A stretch of DNA of 64,000 nt from Antitrichia curtipendula (GCA_951230915.1 OX579642.1:6634001-6698000); one strand, 5' to 3'. Numbered from the stretch's first letter, positions 26,351 through 48,943 are shown. The notes: generated from the letters alone by a model not told the origin. Made by a program: numbers and translations.

Positions 26351-26680
26351 TATTTTTTTAATTTTCTTAGATGAACTACATGTCTATGTATTGTTTTATC
26401 CACAAACAAATAAGTAGCAACACTACAATACACTTTGTCCTAGTAGCATTGGCTTTATTTTTGAGTAATATAGCTATCCAAAGTCCTTCAAAGTAGCTTT
26501 TGTAAATGTAAATCTTCCTCCCTTTTGGACTACATAATAAGTTGATTTAAAGCATTATATATGATGGAGTATAGAAATCCAAAATATTCATAGACAATGG
26601 TCTTAAATTTAAATTAAATATATTTATGCTAATTGGACAAAGGAAATTTTGTATCCAAATTTCATTTTTTTGCAAATTTT
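26351..26680. other. AT-rich spacer, nothing recognised
   Basis: No feature was seen between the truncated family A element and the receptor-kinase relic. Confidence 0.4.
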
Positions 26681-26689
26681 CCCAAACAA

Positions 26690-27190
26690 CATCGGTGCAA
26701 TAAGCCAATAACTGATCTTTATCTGAGCTGTTAAAGATCTTGAAAATAATGAATTTGAATGGACATAGACGTGAATAGAGTGTAATTCAATACTCCACAA
26801 TTCTAATAAAACCTTCAAGAGATTAATATGATTCATTGTGACAATGATCCTTGTGGTGAGTTATAACTTCAAATTGTAATGTTAATGTAGTGTAATTTTC
26901 TTTTGAATGCATACTTAATTAAAATAAATAACTAATAACTAGTAAGAAAAAACAAGTTGCGATCTATCTAAATTTTTTTGATAGTCTTAAATCTTTGCGT
27001 TGGAGTCTCGCTCATATTTTCAATTCCTCATGATCCACTTTCCAACCAAATTATTAGGTTACATGGGTGCAATTCTAGCTGCTGTTATATATTTTAATGT
27101 GGCTTTGATGGGATAAATAGAGAATTGCCTTCAAAGATCAACCATTGACCAAACTATATTAAGTAATACACAATCTTCATTCATGTAGAA
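26690..27190 (+). pseudogene. Relic of LRR-RLK exons 2 and 3
   Basis: This stretch matches 38990-39650 of the receptor kinase gene collinearly. The exon 2 tail with its donor ('atccttgtggtgagtt' against 'atccttggagtgagtt') is near 26850. Part of the intron follows ('caagttgcgatctatcta' against 'caagttgcaatctgtcta'). Exon 3 is around 27045-27160 ('gacgggataa' region, then 'attgcct..agat..accattgacc'). Many substitutions, small deletions and stops make it non-coding. Later exons were not found. It is the oldest of three copies, all in the same orientation. Confidence 0.7.
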
Positions 27191-27920
27191 TTCTAAGTTG
27201 GTTCAATTTTGATTTTCTTTTTTGTGTTTTTAAGGATGTTTCTATCTCATGTTGCCATGCTGATTGTTAGTTTTGTGTCCAGTATGGTAGTTTTCGGGTG
27301 CTATTTGACCAATTTAGAGATAGTTTTTGTTGTGGAGTTACAAGTTAGATGGGATGTTGAATGTGCTTAGGTGGTAGGGATGCCAATTAGAAGTTAGAGT
27401 GTCCAATTGGAGCTTGGGTGTCACGTAATGAAGTAGTTCCTCTTTGGCGGTTTGCTATGCAATTAGGTCTTCTCCTAATTGTTTGGTAATCGCCAGTGGG
27501 ATGGGGGCTCTTACTAGGTTGGTGTTTGCAACTTGGTTGGGCCCCACTGTTGAGAGATTGTCTAGTGTGAGTCCCAATCAAAGTGGATGTGTATTCTTTT
27601 TTTTTTGTGTGTGTGTCCAAGTCAGAAGATCTATGGGATGCATGTGCAGATGAGGTTTGAGTGTTAAAAGAGTGATGAAGTGCAATGTTGGAAGTGAATT
27701 CCAAGTCAAAGAGATTATAATAGAACCACCCATTGTCGACCACTTAAGTGATCTGTGCATGTTTTGGAGCAGCATAACATTCTAGAGCCTTCAGAGAGGC
27801 TGTCTTTGCCTCTCTGAAGTCTTCATCCACGAAATGCATCCACATATTATTAATGTAAGCTTCAGGACCGAGACAATGGCAGTACATTTATGGTGCGATC
27901 TATTTTTTTGGCTAATTTTA
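27191..27920. other. Spacer with a perfect 12-bp hairpin
   Basis: 27789-27800 and 27808-27819 are exact reverse complements (CTTCAGAGAGGC and its complement) around a 7-nt loop. An open frame at 27444-27653 has no motif. Nothing else was recognised. Confidence 0.5.
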
Positions 27921-29957
27921 GGACAAAATATACAAACAATTAATTATAGAGATAGATGGTATGTCAAAATCCAAAGAATTTTTTGAGTATTATACCAATA
28001 AAATCTAACCATTTGCCATCAATAACTTAGTTTGAGTTTTCGTAGAAGAGAGAAGCTCTTTATGTAAGGTAGAAGGCTCAGAAAGCGCTCATCTAAGGGG
28101 AAAAAGACCTCTGTACAAAAATGGATGGACCCAAAGTTTTTCTTAAATTTTGTAGGAGAAAGAAAAATGAGGAACACAACTGTAAAAATTTTAATTTTAA
28201 TTTTTTAACTTGAAATGAATAAGATTTGATTTTTCAAAGTGAGAGGTGCATAGGTCCCTATTAATGCTCATAGGTGCAACTATAATCAATCAAAACATGC
28301 CATTGAATGGAGCCAAAGAGTTTAAGAATGATCCTAACCATGCCTTTAAATGGAAACAATGATTCCAAGAATGATCCACTGTACGTTTCCATTCAATTCA
28401 CTCCCACTTGTAAATCAAAATTTATTGTAATTGCTGTACACCCCAGGGTTTCTGAACATAGTTTCAAATCCAATTCAGAGTGCTATAACTTTTGCATATA
28501 ATGTCCAAATTCAATAAATATTATTGGAAAATTTGCGTTCTCTCTTCTAGTTTGTGTGTTAAAATTTTCAGATCAATACAAGATTTACTGATTTTTTGGA
28601 AGCCAATCGAAGCTCACAGGTTCAATTTGAGTCCACAAAACTGCATTTGATGGCTGAAACTTTGGGGGCTTGTATCTTCTTCATCGAATGTTCTTTTTCA
28701 ATAAAATTTATTGGGTTATGTTTCCCTTGAAGTCTAGTTGTTGTAGTAAGATTTTCATGTCAATCCAAAATGTTTTGAATGTTTGGAAGCAATTCGAAGT
28801 TTAAAATCCACATTTTTGGATTACAGTGAACTGTGGCGTCTTGTTTCTTCTTCATACAATGTCCGTTTTTAATTAAATTTTTTGAAAAAGTTGCGCATAC
28901 TAGTCTAGTTTGTGTGGTTAAAATTTCACATCAATCCAAGAAGTTATGAGTGACTGAGAATCATTCTAATAGAGGGAGGTTCAGCCTCACATGTGTTTTT
29001 GCAATTTTTCTTACTATTTTTTGACATTTCAAAGTCATTCTGCAGAACTCACCAAATTCAGGTCTTTATTATGAGTAAAATCACACATGATGATGAACCA
29101 TGTCACCTATTCAATAGCTTAAAATCACACATGGGTTTGCAGTTTCTCACCACATGAAGTAATTTCTATTTCTACATCCCATTTGCATTGTTTTAAACAC
29201 TCCTACAGGGGCGGTTTTTAATTCCCGATCTATTTTTGAGCTTTCTCCTATACACTTGGGGTGGTAGGAGATAGAACAACCCATGTGGGATATGTAATTT
29301 AGAGTTTGTAATTTCTCAACCGCTCATAGTTAAGTTTAAAGTAGGAATTGTGTTAAAATTATAATTTCAGACCTCATTTAGGCATAGTGGAATACCTTTT
29401 TTTAAAAGAATTTGAACTAAAAAAAGTTTGGTAATCAAGTTAAATTTCATCTTCAAAAATCCTTTTTAGATTTAGGTCTTCCACTCAAAAGTTATGGACA
29501 AATTTCAGAGAGGATGTATGAAAATGTCAAAAAACAATCCTTTCAAACCCCTCTATGAAATTTGTCTATAACTTTTGAGTGGAAGATTAAAATCTCAAAC
29601 GGATTTTTGGAGATGAAATTTAATTTGATTATACAACTTATTTTAGTTCAAAGTATTTTGAAAAAAGTTATTTTACTATGCCTAAATGAGGTCTGAAATT
29701 ATAGTTTTAACACAATTCCTACTTTAGACTTAACTATGAGCGGTTGAGAAATTACAAACTTTAAATTACATATCCCACATGGGTTTTTCTACCTCCTACC
29801 ACCCCATATGTACATAAAGAGCTTCTCTTTCCTGAAAGAAATCAAAGTAAGTTATTGATGGCAAATGGTTGGATTTCATTGGTATAATACTGAATGAATT
29901 ATTTGGATTTTGACAGACCATCTATCTTTATAATTATTTGTCTGTATATTTTGTTCT
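27921..29957. mobile_element. Long foldback element (family D), interrupted
   Basis: The left arm is 27921-28066 plus 29251-29513 and the right arm is 29549-29957. The arms are long reverse complements with scattered mismatches, around a spacer of about 35 bp. The left arm is split by a 1.2-kb insertion (28065-29252); the right arm is uninterrupted. A second, more decayed copy of the inner part is at 35195-35610. No coding capacity is seen. Confidence 0.85.
28065..29252 (+). mobile_element. Family B element inserted in the foldback arm
   Basis: The ends are TA-AGGTAGAAGGCTCAGAAAG on the left and, read inward from the right, TA-TAGGAGAAAGCTCAAAAA; these match the family B termini. The undisturbed right arm of the foldback shows the empty site with a single TA (29811-29812), so insertion duplicated TA. 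The interior holds an imperfect repeat of about 170-190 bp in three units (landmarks 'aatgtcc' or 'aatgttc' near 28500, 28687 and 28858). Confidence 0.8.
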
Positions 29958-32112
29958 ACCTCCTACAACCCCAGTAACCCGATTGTGCAGTCATGACCTT
30001 GGCACTGAGCAGAAGTCTGACATTATTGACGCGTGGCTTATTAGCTAATGTTGGGTGTGGAATATTCGACATCATTCCGTCAGAGGGAAGGCAGCTGCTT
30101 TCACAGCTCTTGAATGTTATGAGTGTAAGGCATATAAATTTTCTGCCGTATAGGAAGATAGAAATCAAGGGGATTGGTTTTTTTTCTGTAATTTTAGGCC
30201 TTGAATTGAAATTACTATGAATTGCAGAAGCCGATAGCTTGTCCAAACCTATAGCTGACATGTAGAGTCTTCCAATTCAAGAACTACTTTCTGCTCACTG
30301 CTTTGAGACATGTGTCATGACTCGATTAGTCTTAACTTTGAAAAAGAGAAAAAAAAACATTCTAAGCTTTGGTTGAAAATTTATTGTAGCCTTGGTTGGA
30401 AATAGTACACCCTACAGGTTGGAGATGGATCCCTGATTGACAATATGTGTGGTGATGATGAGTAGGAATGGCAATACGTTTGTGTGTGAGTTCAGAGTTA
30501 CAAATTGGTGAAAGAATGTGTGAGGACATGATTTGGAAGCTAATGGGAAGTTTAGTCAATATTTGCATGAAGAGTGATGAGTATGATGATTGATGAGGCA
30601 AACTGTTAAACAAGTGTAACAGTGATTTGATCACCAATTCAGATTAATTTTTGGGAAATTACATATCAAATCGGTTTGTGTGTGTGAGCATGATGTGTAA
30701 TTGCTGAAAGAATGACTATGCTGTATTCTGAACAGATAGTCACTCAGAGGACGCATTATCCTCCCCAAACCTCACCAATTAATTTTTTTTTAAATTCTCA
30801 TTATCCCCCGTCCAATTATTATTTTATTTAAATAATTGTTTATATATTTTTTGGGGTTGGGTTGGGATTTAAATTCAAAATGTATTTAATTTTTATTTTA
30901 ATCGCCCCCCCTCCAACCATACTTATATTTGTCAAACCAACCTATATCAGGACAAACAATATGGGTTAAATAACTTGTGTGTTTTGTATCCATACTTCTT
31001 GTATGTATGTGTATCTATATCGTATCTCAAGATGTTTGTATCCCGTATCCGTATTATATCCCATATCCAGATCAACGGTGTCGGAGGGGGGAAGGGAAAT
31101 TTTTCTTTTAAGATCAATGGCTCTCATTTTTCTTAAAGTGAGCGGGGGAGGGGTAGGGGATTGAACCAGCAGGTGCGTCGCATCTTTTCACTGGATAGTT
31201 GCTGAAAGAAGTGCTGTGATTAGTGTTTAATGAGAAATTTGAAAATATGTGCGCTGATGAGCGTGGTTCAGTCTATGAGTGCGTTAGAGTCTAATTGTGT
31301 GCAAGCTGGAAGTTATGGAACATGAATCCTAGTTGTATGAATGAGATAGAATCAGTATGTTGATGTGAAAATATTCTGTGGACCTGATTGAAAATTTATG
31401 AATGCATTGTTGTGGCTCTAGTGTGGCCCAAGTGCTCGCCCAAGTGGGGATTGGTTGAAGTTGGAAGTAAGTATAGGTTACCAAGTTGGATGTTTGATCT
31501 GTGATAGTGTGTGTTAAGATGTTGAGTCCAAGTTGGAAATCCTTAAGTGAATAATGTGAGTTTAATTGAAGATATTTGAGTACTAATTAAGTTGGAAGTT
31601 ATCGTGCAAGGGTGTGCGCTGTGTGTCCAAATTGTGCATGACTGGTGTTTTTAGTCTGTAACAGTACATCCAGTTTGGGATGTGTGTAAGTCTGAATGTT
31701 GTCTGTTAGTTGAGCTCAAATTGGGACCTGTTGTGATTGGTTGTTATCTGCCAGAGTTAGAAAGAGTTTATTTGAGTGTACCAGTATGCAAGGCAGTTCA
31801 TTATGAATTGATTTGCGAACGGATATCATGTTTGTGGGATGTGGGATGAGTGATGAGAGAAAACCAAACTGGAGTTTCAAGGTTTGAGTGTTGTACTGTG
31901 AATAATTCAAGGTTTGAGTGTCGTACTGTGTATAAAGAAGTATGAGTGATTTATTAAGTTGTGAGCTGTGGATGGCATATGTGTGGAGATGAATAACAAG
32001 GATATTAAAGGAAATGGTTCCAAGCCTGTTTGTAAAAGTTGTCAATTTTGCCATAAGTAAAATTACAAGAAGTTAATCTGCACCGCAAAAGATTCTGAAA
32101 TCAAGTTGGAGG
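29958..32112. other. Unrecognised sequence with weak internal repeats
   Basis: 29990-30220 has a plus-strand exon-like open frame of protein-like composition (Leu-rich; contains NVGCGIFDIIPSEG) without a family I can name. 30770-30930 is AT-rich. 31010-31080 is a degenerate 'gtatc' repeat. 31300-32110 has a recurring 'caagttgga' motif at irregular spacing. Confidence 0.35.
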
Positions 32113-33066
32113 TTAACCCCTAAAGGACCAAACACCGTTTTTTGACAACATAGCATTTTTGGGCAGGTCACCACAAATGAAATTTTTATTTTTTTTCTTT
32201 GAAATTTTCACACAAGATGTGCCCAAGGAGTAGCTTTAGAGCCCAACAATTTTCATAACTTTTGACCACATGGTTACAAAGTTATGGTATGATATGTAGT
32301 TTTCATTGTTCGGCGGGCAGCCCGGGCAGCAAAAAAAACTTCTTTAAAAATCATTTTCTAGAGAAATAAAAATTTGAAATTGGTTCTCTAGATTTATGTG
32401 CACAAGGAAAACTTTGAATCATTCCACTTTGATTTATGAGATGAAAGTTATGAGGAATTTTAGTTGTGGGTAGTTTGCGGGTGGTTATGGAATCTCTACT
32501 CTAAAATAAACTTTGAAGTCCTTTATTTAACTCAATTTTCAATATTTTTGGAAAAAAAATATAAACACAAGGTGTAGATTTTTTATTACAACATTACAAT
32601 CGTTTGGATTGGCATTTTTCAATTCCATAATTAAATCCTTAACAATTTAGTGTTTTGAATCATTTTCTACTTCTTTCTACTTACTATGTTTTTCCTATAT
32701 GTTGTACAATTCCAAATGATCTGAAATTTTTCAAGCATGTAGCTAACTTGCTTTGAAGAATGAATCCATAGAGTTACCACCATTTTGGACATTTTTTCAT
32801 ACAAATGTGACCATGTGAAGTGCAGCTGCCCGGTTTTTCACAGGGACAAAAAAAGGTTTTTTGTCACTTCAAATGCTAATATCTTGCAATCTACACGGTG
32901 GAAATTTCTGAAATTTTTTCCACATCTTCTCAAACTAGTTTACTACAAGATCCTACGGTTATATGTGTCCAAAAATGTTTTTTTTCTAAAATTTGGTACT
33001 TGTACTAGAAATGACAGTTTGGGAGCGCTTTTTATGAAAACATAGTCAAAAACCTTTAGGGGTTAA
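32113..33066 (-). mobile_element. TTAA-flanked MITE-like element (family A, reverse)
   Basis: The ends are TTAA-CCCCTAAAGG and CCTTTAGGGG-TTAA; the length is 954 bp. It is nearly identical in structure and sequence to 19840-20792 in the opposite orientation. It carries the open frame 32785-33045 (starts MDIFSYKCDHVKCSC) equivalent to minus 19869-20120. It is followed after 142 bp by a more diverged copy in the same orientation. Confidence 0.9.
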
Positions 33067-33208
33067 AGATTTGGTGGTTCCCTCTGAAGAAGACAAAAGC
33101 AAGGCAGTGAATGCTAAAGATCAAGTTGGAAGCTCAAAAAGCCAAGTCTGTAATAGAGTTGCATATCAATTGAGGCCAATTTGGAGAAAGACTACAAGTT
33201 GCAACAAT
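33067..33208. other. Spacer between two tandem family A elements
   Basis: This spacer contains 'gatcaagttggaagct', similar to 'atcaagttggagg' immediately left of 32113, so it is probably a continuation of the host repeat at 31.3-32.1 kb that was split by the insertion. Confidence 0.4.
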
Positions 33209-34143
33209 GTAACCCCTAAAACACTAAATTGCATTTTTTGGCAACGTAGCAATTTTGGGCAGCTCACTACAAATGGAGTTTTGATTTTTATTCTTTGAAA
33301 TTCTTACACAATATGTGCCCGAGGAGTAGCTTTAAGGCCCAACAATTTTCATAACTTTTGACTACATGGCTAGAAAGTTATGGTATGATATGTTGTTTTC
33401 ATTGCTCGGCGGGCAACCCACGCAGAAAAAAAACTTCTTGAAATTCACTTCTTTTTTTAAATTAAAATTTTAAATTGGTTCTCTAGATCTTTATATACAT
33501 GGAAAGCTTTGAATAATTCCATTTTGATTAATGAGATAAAAATTATGGGAGTTTAAGTTTGCACGTAGTTGTGGAATCTCTACTCTAAGATAAACTTTGA
33601 AGCCCTTTATTTAATTTAATTTTAAATATTTTGAAAAAAAAAAAAACATTAGGTGTAGACTGTTTACTACAACATTACAACCATTGGGATTGGGATTTTT
33701 CAATTCCATGAATAAATTGTTAACAATTTAGTGTTTTGAATCATTTTCTACTTCTTTCTACTTACTATTTTTTCCTATATGCTGTACAATTTCAAATGAT
33801 CTGAAAATTTTCAACCATGTTGCCAGCTTGCCTTCAAGAATAAATCCAAAGAGTGACCACCATTTGGGGCATTTTTTCATACACATGTGACCATCTGAAT
33901 TACAGCACCCGGTTTTTGCAGGGCCAAAAAAAGTTTTTTTTCCAATTCAAATGCTAATATTTTGGAATCTACGTGGTGGAAATTCCTGAAATTTTTTCCA
34001 CATGTTCTCAGACTAGTTTACTACAAGATCCTACGGTTATTTGTGTTCAAAAAAGTTTAAGGAAAAAAATTTGGTACTTGTCCTAGAAATGATAGTTTTG
34101 GAGCGTTTTGCTAAGAATATAGTTAAAAATCTTTAGTGGTTAA
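33209..34143 (-). mobile_element. TTAA-family element (family A, reverse, older copy)
   Basis: The left terminus has mutated to GTAA-CCCCTAAAAC; the right is CTTTAGTGG-TTAA. The interior is collinear with 32113-33066 but diverged, and the open frames are broken by indels. It is therefore older than its neighbour although the two lie in tandem. Confidence 0.85.
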
Positions 34144-35194
34144 AATAAAATAAAATACAATTTGGGAATCACTCAACCTTTGTGGACTTTAAGAGGGGAG
34201 AGAATAATTTAGTAATTATCATTTTGCATGAAGATAAACAAATTGTACATGCAGTTAAAGGAACGGTTCATTTTCTATTCCTTAGGTTGCAATGACCAAG
34301 TAGGAATAGTTAGGAAGCATCCCTATTTGTATTGCCTCCTTGGAACAAACTTTAAACTATAAAGCTTGGGTTATTTGAAATTGGTACCAAGATTTTCTAC
34401 AATTCCCAAATAGAACTTTGTACTAACAATCCAAGGTGAAGGAATTCTAGGAATTACTTCAAGAAAAATTGGTGGGCCAAAATTGATTTGTTGTTTAAAG
34501 CATAGCTAAAACTTTAGCAGACAACTTACAATAGTCCAAAAGTCCAAAATACTTTGCAATTAACTTAAGTATTTGCAATTAGACATTAAGGCACTCATTA
34601 CAATTGAACTTCTTGACACTCTAAGCAAAAATATTGTATTTCTCACATAAGGTATATCCACCCAAAAGCATCACCTTTCATTTTGTGCTACCTATATTTC
34701 AACCTTAAGAGGCCACTTTCATTCACCCAAAACATTAGAGAAAAATTGGACCCTCCAAAGAGTTGCCCTAGAATCTTGAAAGGACCCCCAAGATTATATT
34801 TTATTTTGTTTAAGCATAAAGTTTTTCCTATTGTTCCTCATTTTATGTTGGAATGTTGGATGATTGTCAGTATATGGGGTGCTCAAAATCCAACTTTAGA
34901 GGTGTATTCTAACTCTGATGCACAATAACTCTAATGATTAAACTTCTTGCATCTTGCACCCTAACCAAATAGTTGAAAAAGAAGAAAATGTCCAAAATCA
35001 TTCAATTACAGTGTACTATCAAATTTTTTTTATCATGGCTATGTGGAAGACTTACTTCATTGACATTTGGTGAGAATGGAGGGTGAAGAAGCTATTTTTA
35101 TAATGAAATCAATTGTCCATTATAAATCCTCAAAGGGCATGGAATAATTTGAAGATGAAAACTTCATTGCTCATTGTCAAACATAAGAATTGTG
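34144..35194. other. AT-rich intergenic DNA, nothing recognised
   Basis: An open frame at 34683-34928 has no recognisable motif. No RNA gene or terminal repeat was seen. Confidence 0.4.
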
Positions 35195-35610
35195 CTCAAA
35201 ATAGAATTTTAAACCTCATTTCAGCATAGTAGAATAATTTCTTTTTTAAACTTTGAACAAAAAAAAATTGGACAATCAATCTAACTTTATCTACAAAAAT
35301 TGTTTGAGGTCTAGAGCCTCCAATAAAAAGTTATGGATAAAATTCAAAGATGGTATTTGAGAATGTCAAACAAAATTTTCCTTCCAACCCTTCTTTGAAA
35401 TTTGTCCATAACTTTTAGTTGGAGTCTCAAAATCTCAAATGAATATTTGGAGATGAAAATTAGCTTGATCTGAAATTATACTTTGAACAGAATTCATGAT
35501 TTTGACTTAACTATGAGCGGTTAAGCTCTTATAAATCCTAAATTACATATTCCACATGGATTGCTTCAACTATTACTACCCCACTCGTACAAATAGTTTC
35601 TCTTCTCATC
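35195..35610. mobile_element. Foldback element (family D), second copy
   Basis: Blocks around 'aacctcatttcagcatagta', 'aaaagttatgga', 'aactatgagcggtta' and 'attacatattccacatgg' match the inner arms of the foldback at 29.2-29.8 kb in the same order, and the two halves are again inverse to each other. The outer arm parts are missing. Confidence 0.7.
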
Positions 35611-35619
35611 TTCAAATAC

Positions 35620-35711
35620 ACCAACATAAGTGTCTTTTGATGCTAGTTGCCAAAAACATTAGAGTTCTCTAATTTTTTTGGCAACTAGCTTCAAAAGACA
35701 CTTATATTGGT
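35620..35711. repeat. Near-perfect 45-bp palindrome, 2-nt loop
   Basis: 35620-35664 and 35667-35711 are reverse complements with about three mismatches in 45. The inner part reads 'ATAAGTGTCTTTTGA' outward from the centre on both strands. The loop is only two bases (35665-35666). It directly follows the foldback copy and may be its terminal part or a separate small element. Confidence 0.85.
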
Positions 35712-35784
35712 TTAATTTGTTTATTAAACATCTTGTACTTTGATGCACTTGATTATTAAACCTATCTTTGATGTACGTTCATTA

Positions 35785-36235
35785 TTAACCCCTCAAATAC
35801 CAACATGCATTTTCTAGCAGGTACATATGATTGGAGATTTGTATATTTTAGGTTAAAATCTTAACAGAAGGTGGGAACAAGGAATATATTTCATATGCAC
35901 TAAATTTCATGACATTTGAAAATGTGAGTAAAAATTTATGGCCTAATATATAACTTTCAGTTATCTTCCAAAATTGGCAATTCGGGTAGATAAAAATAAA
36001 TCACTTTTTTTAGATGCCAAAATATGTGAAAAGCTTTTAATCATTCCATTTTGATCAATGAATCAAAAGTAATGAAGAGTTTTAGTTTGCAGATAGTTAG
36101 GGATTTTCTATTCTAAAATAAACTTTGAAGGGTTTTTTTTTTACTCAATTTTCAATAGTAAAAAATAAAATAAAATCATAGAATGTAGATGGTTTATTAC
36201 AACATTACAACCGTTGGGAGTTAAAGCATTTTGTA
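35785..36235 (-). mobile_element. TTAA-family element (family A), half copy
   Basis: It starts with TTAA-CCCCTCAAATACC and follows the reverse-oriented family A body as far as the block 'cattacaaccgttggga', near 36220. There the similarity stops, a few bases before another TTAA element begins at 36252. The distal half of the family is absent. Confidence 0.65.
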
Positions 36236-36251
36236 CTGAAAGGGTGGCTGT

Positions 36252-36480
36252 TTAACCCTTAAACATCGAGGTGGACGTTTTGCGGCTGATGAATGACAAG
36301 AGAATCTCATGTGTAGGACATAAATGCAACTGTTCATCCTCCAAATTTTGTGGGGAAAGGGAAGATCATCTACAGTAGTTTGACTTCCAATGAGTGCTTT
36401 TGCATTATTTTAATCCAACAATTCACACGGTGTCAAAACAGATGATTTCCACGGTTATGAGCCCGTCGTTTAAGGGTTAA
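36252..36480. mobile_element. Short TTAA-flanked MITE (229 bp)
   Basis: The left end is TTAA-CCCTTAAACATCG and the right end CGTCGTTTAAGGG-TTAA, inverted repeats of 13 bp with few mismatches. The interior is unlike the 950-bp copies, so it represents another length class using the same type of end. Confidence 0.8.
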
Positions 36481-37104
36481 AGTACGAGAGTCTAGTGGCA
36501 TGGTATCACTAACTTTGAAAACGGGAAGGAAATTGTGTGTTTCACAAACTTACGAAACTACTTGGATTGACTTCCTCTCCAGGGGACTAAATATTCTTAC
36601 GGGAAAAATCATCATGTGGACCACCCAGGCAGCCAGTTCGGGCAGAAAAGAGTGTCTGTCAGTCTCGGTTGCTTCCACCTCAATCGGATAAGCCCCAGGC
36701 TCCACAACTCTGGAACCTTGGAACACAAGTAATGTGGAACAATTGAATCGTATATTCGTATCAAATTCATTTCTGAAACAATCAGTGAGTTGATTTCCAA
36801 GCATGTCCCCGGAACCCGGCCTCCCTCTAGAACACGCTTTGAAAAATTTGACACCTACTGGAATAGCCTCAGTAGGTTTCCCTTACACGCTTTGCGGGAG
36901 GGAGGCAACAAAAGTCTCCTGGAATCACGTACAAGAACCCACTTGCTGGCAGTGGGTACCGTAGGCAGCCTTCCCCCGGGGGTGACTGTATTTTTACTAG
37001 ACTTGTTCCTTGGAATTTTTCGTCACACTCCAATGCGGTTCCTCCCTATTTGTTCGAAAACAAAACCTGAAAAAAATCGGAAAGTAAGGCCAAAACTCGA
37101 AACA
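36481..37104. other. Upstream region of the LRR-RLK gene
   Basis: This stretch is GC-richer than the repeats to its left. A minus-strand open frame (36550-36804) contains protein-like sequence (VVEPGAYPIEVEATE) but no family I recognise. It may hold the distal promoter of the receptor kinase gene. Confidence 0.4.
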
Positions 37105-37115
37105 TATATATAAAT
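37105..37115 (+). promoter_or_regulatory. TATA box, probable LRR-RLK promoter
   Basis: TATATATAAAT stands in GC-rich surroundings about 640-670 bp upstream of the two candidate initiator codons (37744 and 37774). This would leave a long 5' leader, possibly with an intron. The position is plausible, not proven. Confidence 0.5.
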
Positions 37116-37773
37116 CGCGGCCGATGACTTAGAAGAGGGACCCATTTGTTTGCATGATTTTCGGCTGTCATTGAGCATTTTGTTTCTGTTCTACAGTAAG
37201 AATTGATTCCTCTCGGGTGCCCCTCACTTGCACCCATGTTCAACAGACTTCCTACCGGGCTTCCTACGTCCCAAAAATCTAGAATATGTGAGTTACGGAG
37301 AGAACGTACTTTCAAGATAGGCCGCGTGGAGCTAAAGTCCACCAACGCGCCGGACTACTGACCGTACCTATGAAGTCCTGTACTCTCGGTATGTCTAAGT
37401 ACGTAGAATGCGTCCAGCACTCATCGATCAGAAACTTAATTAATCCGCTGTATGTGGTGATCAGTTCCAGAGCAGCTAACTTAGCCTCAGTACGTACTCG
37501 GATTCTCTCTGCCCGTGGAGTTTCATCCTCATCGCTAGCATATGCATTGGAACGTACGGAAGGAGGAGAGACCGTCCTGTGGAGGTATAGGCAGGATCGA
37601 TGAGTGCAGTTTCCATTTCCTGGCTTAATTATTGAGTACATATTGAATTCACTAAGTCATCAGTACTAGATCGACATCAACCTCCCGCCCGTGCACCCGG
37701 GGCTGTCGTGGCCGGATTCGCAAGTTCTCGATCACTGGTGGAGATGGAGAATCTTTGCAAGGGGGGCGTGGTC

Positions 37774-48717
<10,944 letters not shown>

Positions 48718-48937
48718 GGTGGCTTGAGATGTGCCCCAATGATTGCAATTGGCATGCAAATGATGGCAATTGAATAACTAAAGCCTATGATGGATGTTTT
48801 TTGTACCCATAATTGTCCAACTACATTGGTATCTTTTTAGGCTTATAGCTTCGATGACCTTCAAACTAAGGCATGCTTGGTGATTTTGTTTTAGATAGTT
48901 TGTGACCACTAAATGACATTTTGTTTGTGTTATTTGA

Positions 48938-48943
48938 AATAAA
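48938..48943 (+). terminator. AATAAA polyadenylation signal of the LRR-RLK
   Basis: This is the first canonical AATAAA downstream of the stop codon at 48715-48717, in a T-rich setting, about 220 nt into the presumed 3' untranslated region. Confidence 0.5.

Noticed and set aside
29993..30220. Leu-rich exon-like frame (contains NVGCGIFDIIPSEG)
   Set aside because: It looks protein-like but I could not name a family or find joining exons.
35626..35705. MicroRNA precursor reading of the palindrome
   Set aside because: A 2-nt loop is too short for a normal precursor; it is reported as a palindrome instead.
36550..36804. Minus-strand frame upstream of the receptor kinase
   Set aside because: No motif recognised and no splice partners; it overlaps another open minus frame.
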